From: CAZALT01 sp964485515
GTDB lineage: Bacteria > Actinomycetota > Acidimicrobiia > Acidimicrobiales > Acidimicrobilacustridaceae
DNA: 18,330 nucleotides
Direction: 5' to 3'
Assembly: GCA_964485515.1 (NCBI GenBank)
Contig: CAZALT010000061.1
Coordinates: 1-18,330 of the forward strand
The position numbers were made by a program, and so were the translations under genes. Numbering within the stretch: the stretch's first letter is position 1; the number at the start of each line of letters is the position of its first letter. Of this stretch, positions 5,771 through 13,148 are shown one piece after another. Below the pieces are notes generated by a model, which ran no database searches, was not told the DNA's origin, and saw only the letters and a list, made by a program, of their open reading frames with translations.

Positions 5771-7720
5771 ATGGCTGAGTCGCGGACGACGGACGAGGCG
5801 ACTCCGGTCGTCGACGTCGGTCCATCGGTGTACGACGTCCTCCGACCCGGACCTCGCAGTCGCGGGCTGGCCCAGCTCCGCTACGCGATCCGCTCGGCGA
5901 CGGCTCTGGTCTGGGCCTCGGCGAGAGGGTTCTTCCTCTTCGTCGTCGGCCTGCAGGTCGTCATGTCGGTGCTGTTGCTCGTGCAGGTCTTCCTGGGCAA
6001 GGGGATCCTCACCGAGATCCTCGACACGGAATCCACCTCCGACGTGTCGAGCGAGCTCATAGCGCTGCTCGCCGCCATGGCTGTCGTCACCAGCGTCTAC
6101 GCCATCGCCATGGCCTGCACCCCAGAGGTGCAGCGGCTCCTCTCCCAGCGCGTCGCCGGCCATGCCCTCGACCTGCTCCTGGGTGCCACGTCGCGGGTTG
6201 ACTATGCGGCCTTCGACGACGCCACCTTCGAGGACGCACTGCTGCGGGCGCGGGTCGCCTCGCAGACGCAGCCCGGGCAGCTCGTCAGGGGTCTCATCTC
6301 GCTGGTCCAGGCAACGCTCATGACGGGAGCGATGGTCATCAGCATGCTCCTGCTCACGCCGGCGATACTGCCCATCCTGGTCATCGGCCACGTCGCCGCG
6401 CCGTGGTTGGCGCGACGCAACGCGGATGAGTTCCACCAGGCCGAAGCTGATCTCACCGCCGTCGACCGGGAGCGGCTCTCGCTCGAGGACCTCCTGACCG
6501 TGCGGAATGGTGCGAAGGAGGTGCGGTCGTACCGGCTCCAGAACGTGCTGGTCCACCGCCATCGTGCGTTGTGGGACATCCGCATCAAGCGCAACGACGA
6601 GATGGCCCGTGCTCGATCGCGTCGACTGGCCATCGCCAGCGCCATCTCCGGTGCATCGTTCATCGCTGCGGTCGCCATGCTGATCTGGCTGGTGCTCGCC
6701 GACCGCGTGCCGGCGTCGTCGGCCGCGACCATGGCCGTCTTGATCCCGGCGCTCGCCGGCCAGTTCCGGTCTGTCGGCGCCGGTGTCTCGAGCCTCTACG
6801 AGTGCGCGCTGTTCACCGGCGACCTGTCGCGCTTCCTCGACGTGGCCTCGGAGTCGGCCACGAACGCCGATGACCGCGACGGCGAACCGGAGCCCCTCCG
6901 GTCCCTCGGCGTCAACGACGTCACCTTTGGCTACCCGGGCACCGATCGGCTCGTCCTCCGGGGGGTCTCCGTCGAGCTGGCCCGCGGCGAAGTCGTGGCG
7001 CTCGTCGGCGAGAACGGCTCGGGCAAGACCACCCTGGCCCTGCTCCTCGCCGGTCTGTACCAGCCGGCCGGCGGTGTCGTGCACTGGAACGGCGAGGACT
7101 ACGGCCACCTGCGACCCGAGCCGCTCGCTGCTCGGATGGCGGTCGTCAACCAGGACTTCGTGCGCTTCGAGATGTCCGCCGCGATGAACATCGGACTGGG
7201 TCGTCACGAGTGGATCGGGGACATGGACCGCATCCGCGCCGCAGCCCAGCTGGCCGGAGCGGCGTCGTTCATCGAGCGGCTACCGCTCGGCTACGACACG
7301 CTGCTCACCCGCAAGTTCGAAGGCGGCAGCCAGCTCTCGGGCGGGCAGTGGCAACGGATCGCCCTGGCCCGGGCGCTGTTCGCCGAGCCCGACCTGTTGA
7401 TCCTCGACGAGCCGAGCGCCGCGCTCGACCCTCGCGCCGAGTACGAGCTCTACGAGAGCGTGCGGGCGCTGGCTCAGGATCGGGCGATCCTGCTGATCTC
7501 CCATCGCCTCGCCAGCTGTCGGTCGGCCGACCGGATCTACGTGCTCGAGGAAGGTCTGGTCACCGAACAGGGCACCCACCAGGAGCTGCTCGCCGCCGGT
7601 GGGCTCTACGAGGAGCTGTACCGGATGCAGGTCGCGTCGTTCGGTGACGCCGAGACCTCCTCTGCGCCGGGCCCGAACGTCGACGGAGCCGCATCGCCGG
7701 CGGCAAGCGCTGGTGGCTGA
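5771..7720 (+). CDS. ABC exporter with fused transmembrane and ATPase domains
   Basis: A 649-aa half-transporter that should work as a homodimer in the cytoplasmic membrane. Hydrophobic segments lie at about 54-76, 97-116, 178-212 and 286-330, fitting a six-helix exporter fold. The ATPase domain is complete: Walker A GENGSGKT (413-420), signature LSGGQ (522-526), Walker B LLILDE (542-547) and switch His in ISHRL (H578). The loop HQAEADLTAVDRERLSLEDLL (about 222-242) resembles the coupling region of exporters that act with peptide or glycan modification clusters. Substrate is not readable; the neighbours suggest a peptide or sugar conjugate. The ATG at 5771 has no Shine-Dalgarno; CAAGAT 5 nt upstream is a weak -10 candidate. 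The last 8 bases overlap the next gene. No N-terminal C39 peptidase domain is present. Confidence 0.93.
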   Translation: MAESRTTDEATPVVDVGPSVYDVLRPGPRSRGLAQLRYAIRSATALVWASARGFFLFVVGLQVVMSVLLLVQVFLGKGILTEILDTESTSDVSSELIALLAAMAVVTSVYAIAMACTPEVQRLLSQRVAGHALDLLLGATSRVDYAAFDDATFEDALLRARVASQTQPGQLVRGLISLVQATLMTGAMVISMLLLTPAILPILVIGHVAAPWLARRNADEFHQAEADLTAVDRERLSLEDLLTVRNGAKEVRSYRLQNVLVHRHRALWDIRIKRNDEMARARSRRLAIASAISGASFIAAVAMLIWLVLADRVPASSAATMAVLIPALAGQFRSVGAGVSSLYECALFTGDLSRFLDVASESATNADDRDGEPEPLRSLGVNDVTFGYPGTDRLVLRGVSVELARGEVVALVGENGSGKTTLALLLAGLYQPAGGVVHWNGEDYGHLRPEPLAARMAVVNQDFVRFEMSAAMNIGLGRHEWIGDMDRIRAAAQLAGAASFIERLPLGYDTLLTRKFEGGSQLSGGQWQRIALARALFAEPDLLILDEPSAALDPRAEYELYESVRALAQDRAILLISHRLASCRSADRIYVLEEGLVTEQGTHQELLAAGGLYEELYRMQVASFGDAETSSAPGPNVDGAASPAASAGG

Positions 7721-9875
7721 GAGCGGTCAGGGCTCCGAGCGCCGCCGACTGGCCGCTCGACGCATCGCGATCGTGGGGTGCGGCAGCGCCGGCCGAATGC
7801 ACGTCGACGCGTTGGCGCGGGCGGGGGTCGTCCCCATCGCGTTGATCGATCCGGATACCGATCGTCGAACTGCGCTCGGCCGGCGCTGCCCCGACGCAGC
7901 GCTCGCGGCACGGGCCGATCTCGTGCTCGACGAGTTCGACGCCGTCATCGTTGCCGCACCCGACCGGCTGCACGCTCCCATGTCGATCGGGCTCCTCGAG
8001 GCCGGCAAGGACGTGATCGTCGAGAAGCCCATGGCGGGCTCGCGAGCCGATGCGGCCGCGATGATCGCCGCGGCGGACACGTCGGGTCGCCTGCTGGCGA
8101 TCGGTCACATCCGCCGCCACCTGGCCGTCAACCCCTGGGCGTTCGAGGTGCTGCGGTCAGGGGTGCTGGGCGCCGTGGAACGGGTGGACGCGGCGCACGG
8201 CGGCCGCGACGACTGGATCGCATCGTCGGGCGACTACAACACCCAGTCGATCGGCGGGGTCCTGGCGAACCAGGGAGCGCACACGGTCGACCTCCTGAAT
8301 TGGTGGTTCGGCCCGCCCACGGTGGTTGCGTGCACCGACGACCGCCACGGCGGCCGCGAAGCCGAGGTCACCGTCGAGCTGCTCGCCGGCCGGGTCCCCG
8401 TGCACCTCGAGCTGAGTCGCATCCGGACCAAGCGCAACACGGTGCGCATCCACACCGAGCGGGGCCTGCTGGAGGTGGCGCTCGACCACTACCAACCTGC
8501 GCAGCTCGTCACCGTCCCCGACGGCTTCGACCACGACCTCCGGCGTGCGGGCATCGAGCCGTTCGTCGAGGTGGACGACGACTTGGCGACGCACTTCGAC
8601 CGTCAGCTCGTCGCCATCGCCGACGCGCTCGACGGCCGGTGGCCGAGCACGCTGGCCACTCCTCGTGAGGGTGCAGGAGTCGCCGCAGTGCTGGAGGACT
8701 GCGACGCCTGTCGAACCTCGCAGCAGGTGTGGTGGATGCGCTCGGCGGTGACCGGGCATGCACCATCGAGGCCGACGAGCGATCCGTCGAACCCGGACCG
8801 GGCAGTTGGCGTCCTCGGCGTCACCGGCGCCGTCGGTGGGCGCTTCGTCGAGGTCGTCAGCGGGGAGGGACGAGCGCCGATCCGGGCGCTGGTGCATCGC
8901 TGGCGGCACACCGCTCGGCCCGATCGGTTCCCGGTGGACCTCCGGGACATCTCGATCGCCGACGATGTGCTGCGGGTCGAGGCGCTCACCTCGTCACTCG
9001 ACGGATGCGCCGCAGCGGTCAGCTTCATCGACGGTCCCGAGGCGGTCCCTGCACTCGCCGAGTCGCTCGCCGAGGGGTGCGCCCGCGGCGGCGTCGACCG
9101 GCTCGTGCACCTCGGTTGCCTCAGCTCGTTCGGTGTGGCGGCCGGCGGGCGTCTGGACGAGACGGTCGCCCCACCGCGCCCGACGGGAGCCGCCGCGGCA
9201 CGCCGGTGGGCGTTCGAGCAGGCGCTCCTCGCCGCGGGCGCCCGTTTCGGGCTCGACGTCACGGTCGTGACCGCCTCCCTGATCTACGGCCCGTTCACCA
9301 ACGAGGGAGCCCACGTCCCGCTGCGCCAGGTCGACCGCGGTCGCGTGGCCATTGCTCGGACCAGCGGGCCGTGCCACGTCATCTATGTCGACGACGTGGT
9401 CGAGGCGGTGTGGGCCGCGGTGGCCTCGCCGGAGCCAGTGCACGGCCGGGTGTTCGCCACCGGACCTGCACCGATCAGCTGGCAGGACTTCTACGACGGG
9501 TTCGGGCCGATCGTCGGACGACCGGCGACCGCAGTGCTGTCCGGCGGTCAGCTCTCGGAGATGACCCGGCTCGACCCCGCGGCACGCGACCAGCTGCGCT
9601 GGCCGCCCGCGCCGGGGCGGGCGAAGCGAGCGGTGCGCGGTGTGCTGCGCCGGGCATCGGGCGGACGGGTCGCGACGCCTGTGCAGCGGTGGCTGGTGCT
9701 GCCGGATGACGACGAGCTCGTGGCGCGCACCGCCGATGTGGAGGTTCCCCTCGACCGTGCTTCGGCGTTGCTCGGTTGGGCGCCCGTGGTCGGCTTCGAC
9801 GAGGGCATGCGGCGAACCCAGGCCTACCTGCGCTGGTCGGATCCTCGCTGGGCCGGCTCCGTCGAGCGCGGCTGA
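7713..9875 (+). CDS. Two-domain fusion: Gfo/Idh/MocA oxidoreductase plus NAD-dependent epimerase-like (SDR) domain
   Basis: The 720-aa product joins two dinucleotide-binding enzymes. Residues 17-350 are a Gfo/Idh/MocA oxidoreductase with the Rossmann motif GCGSAG (22-27), the family motif EKP (104-106) and GGVLANQGAHTVDLLNWW, a typical C-terminal half motif. Residues 365-720 are an extended SDR domain with GVTGAVG (369-375), LVHLGCLSSFG and VTASLIYGPFTNEG. Its YxxxK catalytic pair seems lost: in the aligned stretch AAAARRWAFEQALL, Tyr and Lys positions read Ala and Arg. Such enzymes usually act on nucleotide sugars. The GTG at 7713 overlaps the ABC gene stop (7718-7720) and follows its coding end directly, so the two are co-translated. 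An upstream extension would be non-homologous. The 3' end overlaps the convergent gene by 52 bases. Confidence 0.88.
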   Translation: MAESGQGSERRRLAARRIAIVGCGSAGRMHVDALARAGVVPIALIDPDTDRRTALGRRCPDAALAARADLVLDEFDAVIVAAPDRLHAPMSIGLLEAGKDVIVEKPMAGSRADAAAMIAAADTSGRLLAIGHIRRHLAVNPWAFEVLRSGVLGAVERVDAAHGGRDDWIASSGDYNTQSIGGVLANQGAHTVDLLNWWFGPPTVVACTDDRHGGREAEVTVELLAGRVPVHLELSRIRTKRNTVRIHTERGLLEVALDHYQPAQLVTVPDGFDHDLRRAGIEPFVEVDDDLATHFDRQLVAIADALDGRWPSTLATPREGAGVAAVLEDCDACRTSQQVWWMRSAVTGHAPSRPTSDPSNPDRAVGVLGVTGAVGGRFVEVVSGEGRAPIRALVHRWRHTARPDRFPVDLRDISIADDVLRVEALTSSLDGCAAAVSFIDGPEAVPALAESLAEGCARGGVDRLVHLGCLSSFGVAAGGRLDETVAPPRPTGAAAARRWAFEQALLAAGARFGLDVTVVTASLIYGPFTNEGAHVPLRQVDRGRVAIARTSGPCHVIYVDDVVEAVWAAVASPEPVHGRVFATGPAPISWQDFYDGFGPIVGRPATAVLSGGQLSEMTRLDPAARDQLRWPPAPGRAKRAVRGVLRRASGGRVATPVQRWLVLPDDDELVARTADVEVPLDRASALLGWAPVVGFDEGMRRTQAYLRWSDPRWAGSVERG

Positions 9876-10921
9876 CGCGCCGCAACCTGGGCCCGAACCA
9901 GCGACCTGCCGCCGCCGATCACGCCCTGGCCGGCGGCATGACCGGCCCACGAACGTCCACCCCGTGCAGCACGGCCGGGCAACCTCCACAGGATCGAGGT
10001 GGCAGTGGGGCGCGTCGCCTGGAGGGCGACGAGAGCGGAGCGGAGGCTCGGGTCCGGGACGGTCGCGGCGGCGAGCTCGAGCTGCGCCTTGACCTGGGGA
10101 AGGATGCCCAGGTCCCGTGTGCGACGAGCGAAGCGATCCATCGCGCCTTGCTGGTGCCGGTCGTCGTCGCCGCCGAGTCGGCGGGCCATCTGCACGGCGT
10201 CGGCGATCCATCCCGGTCCTGACTCGATGCGACCGGTCCACAGGCGCTCGACCAGGGCATCGGCCGGGTGGAGGAGGTGGACTCTCGACGAGCCGACGAC
10301 GGAGACCTGGGCTGCGCCGCGCAGCTGCTCGTCGGCCACTCCCGACCAGATGCCGCGCAGGACGTGCCAGCGGATGCTGGCCCAGTTCCCGGCCCGGTCC
10401 TGCGACTGCCATCGCTCGACGCGCCCATCGCGGGTCCTGGCCAGGAGGGCCGGAGTGATGTGGTCGACCTCCCACCCGGTCTCCGCGAGGGCGGCGCGGG
10501 CGATGTCTCCCGCGTCGCAGGGCAGGTGGAACTGGATCCGCTCGAGCGGTCTCGCCCCCCAGTCGCCGCCGTAGGCGTGGTGCAGTGCGGTGGGTGGCAG
10601 CAGCAGCGGAGGGGCACCGGTCAGCTCGGTGATCCGGTCGACGAGCGGTGACCCGGCGGCCCACAGCAGCTGGTTGCGGGTCCAGGTCTGACGGCGGACA
10701 CCCCGCACTCGACCTTCGATCGACGGGCTCGCGTGGAGGTCCTCGATGTTGCGGCTCACCAGGCTCAGCAACGCCGTGGCACCGTCCTCCAGGTGCTCGA
10801 TGTCGATCTGGTCGAGCCAGGACGCCCACGCCCGCGCCGCCTGGTCCGCGTCGCCGACCGCCGCGGTCAGCAGCAGTCGCATCGCCGGCGAGACCGGCTC
10901 AGGTCGGACGCTGGCGCGCAT
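9824..10921 (-). CDS. Nucleotidyltransferase-fold protein lacking catalytic aspartates
   Basis: This 365-aa protein is a diverged paralog of the nucleotidyltransferase-family protein at 14377-15525. The N-termini align (PEPVSPAMRLLLTA with PDPITEDVLRAALL), as do the domain cores: PPLLLPPTALHHAYGGDWGARPLERIQFHLP (104-134) matches the paralog's LLKG...RPMSDVDVLVP. The three metal-binding Asp positions read R128, Q130 and R184 (IRWH for IDLH), so nucleotidyl transfer is not expected. It may bind a ligand or partner, or regulate the intact paralog. It is last in the minus-strand operon. The ATG at 10921 is preferred because the homologous N-terminus begins there; it overlaps the upstream glycosyltransferase by 23 bases. 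ATG at 10882 is the alternative. The C-terminal 35 residues are Arg/Gly-rich with no visible homology and overlap the convergent gene. Confidence 0.72.
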   Translation of the reverse strand: MRASVRPEPVSPAMRLLLTAAVGDADQAARAWASWLDQIDIEHLEDGATALLSLVSRNIEDLHASPSIEGRVRGVRRQTWTRNQLLWAAGSPLVDRITELTGAPPLLLPPTALHHAYGGDWGARPLERIQFHLPCDAGDIARAALAETGWEVDHITPALLARTRDGRVERWQSQDRAGNWASIRWHVLRGIWSGVADEQLRGAAQVSVVGSSRVHLLHPADALVERLWTGRIESGPGWIADAVQMARRLGGDDDRHQQGAMDRFARRTRDLGILPQVKAQLELAAATVPDPSLRSALVALQATRPTATSILWRLPGRAARGGRSWAGHAAGQGVIGGGRSLVRAQVAARQPRSTEPAQRGSDQRR

Positions 10922-11600
10922 GGTGGGCTCGGACGACCCGGAGCAGATCGGCGTTGCGGTCGTCCTGGTTGGAACGCCCCAGGTTGGACGCGTGGAGTCG
11001 ACGATGGAGCACCACCTCGTCGACGAAGGCGAAGGTGGTGTCGGACGAGCGGGCACGCGACATCCAGTCGATCGCGGAGCCGGTGCGGAGGCTCTCGTCG
11101 AGCGGACCCACCCGATCGAACGCGTCGGCGCGGATCAGGGCGGCGGCCAGGACCTCGGCTCGGAAGGCTCGGGTGTGGATCCGGATGGCGGAAGCTTCGG
11201 CATCGCTGAGATCGGGGCTCAGGAAGTTCTGCGTCGCACCCACCACGATCTCCGGGGAGTCCTCGCCGTCGAGCCGATGGAGTCGACGGGCCAGCGAGTC
11301 CGGGCTCCAGCGGTCGTCGGCATCGAGGAAGGCGAGGACCGAGCCGGTCGCCACGGACACGGCGTGGTTGACCGCCGCGGCGTAGCCGGTCGGTGCCTGC
11401 CTCACGATGCGCGCCCAGGGGACGGTGCGCGACGCGAGCTCGGCGGATCCGTCGGTGGACCCGTCGTCCACCACGATGATCTGGGCGGCCGGTCTGGTCT
11501 GGTCGGTGACCGATGTGAGCGCTTCGACGAGATACCGGCTTCCGTCGCGCACGGCGATGATGACGGAGACGTCGGTCGGGGGGTGGATGACCTCGGCCAT
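10899..11600 (-). CDS. GT2-type glycosyltransferase
   Basis: A 233-aa GT-A fold glycosyltransferase (family 2 type) that would transfer a sugar from a nucleotide-sugar donor. It begins with TDVSVIIAVRDGSRYLVEALTSV (9-31), continues with IIVVDDGSTDGS (41-52) and has the metal-binding DxD in FLDADD (91-96). The region DAFDRVGPLDESLRTGSAIDWMSRARSSD resembles the acceptor-side segment of the GT2 at 15522-16202, and both end with an RR.H..NL motif, so they are paralogs. No transmembrane segment is visible, so it is cytosolic. The ATG at 11600 follows the upstream stop by one base (TGAcATG), strongly implying coupling. An in-frame start farther upstream (11633) would extend into the HprK-like gene without homology. 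Confidence 0.9.
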   Translation of the reverse strand: MAEVIHPPTDVSVIIAVRDGSRYLVEALTSVTDQTRPAAQIIVVDDGSTDGSAELASRTVPWARIVRQAPTGYAAAVNHAVSVATGSVLAFLDADDRWSPDSLARRLHRLDGEDSPEIVVGATQNFLSPDLSDAEASAIRIHTRAFRAEVLAAALIRADAFDRVGPLDESLRTGSAIDWMSRARSSDTTFAFVDEVVLHRRLHASNLGRSNQDDRNADLLRVVRAHHARQRPT

Positions 11601-11601
11601 G

Positions 11602-12651
11602 TCAGGCAGCCTCGATGGCCGCCGCCACCGCATCGACGACCCCCGCGGGATCGGTGCCGAGGAGCAGGCGGTACGACGGCAAGGTCGCCACGACCCGTGT
11701 CATCTCCTGCAGCGCTCGTCCACCGAGTCCGCCCCCTTCGCGGATCGAGCCGGGAACGAGCGTGCGCATCACCTCGGTCCGCGGGAGCGCCTCGATGCGC
11801 GTCTCCACCTGGCCCGTCACCGTTGGCAGGAGCAGGACGCGGGCGCGGGCGCTCGCTGCGGTCCGAGGTGGTTCGGTGATCACGGCGCCACCGGCGGGAT
11901 CGGGGGCCAACCCGAGGCGCTGCGCGGCATCGGGCTCGAGCTTCGATCGGCCGTACACCGCGTGGACCATGGGGCCGCCCACGGCATCGAGGTCGACGAT
12001 GCAGGCGTCGTCGCAGAGGAACGCGAACCCGGCCAACGCGCAGGTCATCGCCGTCGTGGACTTGCCCGATCCGCTCGCCCCGGGGAACAGCGCAGCACCG
12101 CGGTCGGTGGCGACGCACGACGAGTGCAGCATGGAGAGCTTCTGGTCGGTGGCCCACCAGCCGATGAACGTGCGGAACGGCGCTCGGTCGGTCCACGAGG
12201 GCACGGCCGCCGGAGCCGTCGCGTGCATGAGCCCCAGCGACCGTCGGGAGTCGTACAGGTGGAGCAGGCCCTCGGACTGCTGGTAGGTGGCTCGGACGTC
12301 GCCGGTCGTGTGGCCGCGCACACGGTCGCGGTGGAGGAGGTTGTCCTGGATCCAGGGGAGCGGTGGTAGGCCGATCCCGCTCGTCGCCGTGTCCCAGCAG
12401 CCGATCGTCAGGTCGACATCGCCGGGGGCAGGCCCGTCCGCAACCTCGACGTGAGCGGTCGCCGCTCGATAGCGCGCCGCGATCTCGGGCGACCGGAAGC
12501 GGACCGCGATGGCCCGGTCGGCGATGCGGAGGTGGCGCACCTCGGTGGGCTGGCCGTCGCAGGCCTGCTCGAATGCCTCAGCGGTCTTGGCGACGAACTC
12601 GTCGACCAGCTCGGGCGGCGGGGCTGGGGGGATGTGCTGTCGCAAGGTCAC
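11602..12651 (-). CDS. HPr kinase/phosphorylase-related P-loop protein
   Basis: The 349-aa product has an HPr-kinase-like ATP-binding core: LHSSCVA (175-181, H176), P-loop GASGSGKST (191-199) and FLCDDACIVD (211-220), with the twin Asp at 214-215 matching the HprK SDD position. About 165 residues precede the core, as in the HprK-related kinases found in modification clusters with PqqD-like proteins. Classical HprK phosphorylates Ser46 of HPr; no HPr or PTS gene is nearby, so another substrate is likely, possibly the PqqD-like protein or its tail. The GTG at 12651 overlaps the pqqD-like stop (GTGA, 12648-12651), indicating translational coupling and fixing the start. It stops one base before the next gene. 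Its resemblance to 'HprK-related kinase A' is from memory. Confidence 0.85.
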   Translation of the reverse strand: MTLRQHIPPAPPPELVDEFVAKTAEAFEQACDGQPTEVRHLRIADRAIAVRFRSPEIAARYRAATAHVEVADGPAPGDVDLTIGCWDTATSGIGLPPLPWIQDNLLHRDRVRGHTTGDVRATYQQSEGLLHLYDSRRSLGLMHATAPAAVPSWTDRAPFRTFIGWWATDQKLSMLHSSCVATDRGAALFPGASGSGKSTTAMTCALAGFAFLCDDACIVDLDAVGGPMVHAVYGRSKLEPDAAQRLGLAPDPAGGAVITEPPRTAASARARVLLLPTVTGQVETRIEALPRTEVMRTLVPGSIREGGGLGGRALQEMTRVVATLPSYRLLLGTDPAGVVDAVAAAIEAA

Positions 12652-13109
12652 CCGACCGCTGGCCAGCCCTCCGGACTGACATCGTGGATCGGGTCGAGCA
12701 GCAGCAGCTCTTCGAGGTCGTCGTGCTTCTCGATCTGCGGCGGCCGGTACGCGAGGCGCTCGACCCCTGGCGTGGTGGGCGAGGACGGGCGGGGCGGCTC
12801 GTCGTCGGCCGATGACGCTGGGTCGCCAGACGGATCCGGGGACCAGCGGACGATGCCCTCGTCGGTGAGGCTCCCGATGAAGGTCTCGACATCGGCCGCG
12901 GCCACCTCTGCGCTCACCTCGAACTGCGCGACCACCGCCGACACGATGTCGTCGACGCTCCCACCTTCGGTGAGGGCGGTCCAGCAGTCGGCGGCGGGGC
13001 GCTCGAGTGCGAAGTAGGCGCCGGTCTCGAGGTTGATCATCATCACCTGATCGTCGAGGCGCTCGTGGGTCATCCACGGTTCCACGAGGAGGGTGCGCTC
13101 GTCGCGCAT
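12648..13109 (-). CDS. PqqD-like protein with a conserved-looking C-terminal peptide
   Basis: The 153-aa product has two parts. Residues 1-90 form a PqqD-type peptide-recognition domain (winged helix): LDDQVMMINLETGAYFALE (18-36) with DCWTALTEGG and an alpha-helical TFIGSLTDEGIVRW end. PqqD domains bind leader peptides of ribosomally made, modified peptides. A Pro/Ser/Asp-rich linker (91-117) leads to a C-terminal segment, YRPPQIEKHDDLEELLLL then DPIHDVSPEGWPAVG (121-153), which looks like a core or recognition peptide. I recall similar LLLLDPIH...GWP endings on small PqqD-linked proteins but could not check. No other precursor gene is seen. It has a Shine-Dalgarno (GAAAGG, 8 nt from ATG), unlike most genes here, and is fused by GTGA to the kinase gene. 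Confidence 0.85.
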   Translation of the reverse strand: MRDERTLLVEPWMTHERLDDQVMMINLETGAYFALERPAADCWTALTEGGSVDDIVSAVVAQFEVSAEVAAADVETFIGSLTDEGIVRWSPDPSGDPASSADDEPPRPSSPTTPGVERLAYRPPQIEKHDDLEELLLLDPIHDVSPEGWPAVG

Positions 13110-13117
13110 GGAGGCAA

Positions 13118-13123
13118 CCTTTC
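13118..13123 (-). promoter_or_regulatory. Shine-Dalgarno of the pqqD-like gene
   Basis: GAAAGG on the minus strand lies 8 nt before the ATG at 13109. It is the clearest ribosome binding site in the window, where most other starts are overlapped or leaderless. It supports the ATG as start and suggests strong independent initiation of the PqqD-like protein inside the operon. Confidence 0.65.
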
Positions 13124-13148
13124 TTCGTCGGGCGTCGAAGCTCGGAGA

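Noticed and set aside
8994..10829. Long minus-strand open frame over the fusion gene and NTase-like gene
   Set aside because: Arg/Pro-rich with no recognisable motif and it crosses two genes with clear family patterns in other frames.
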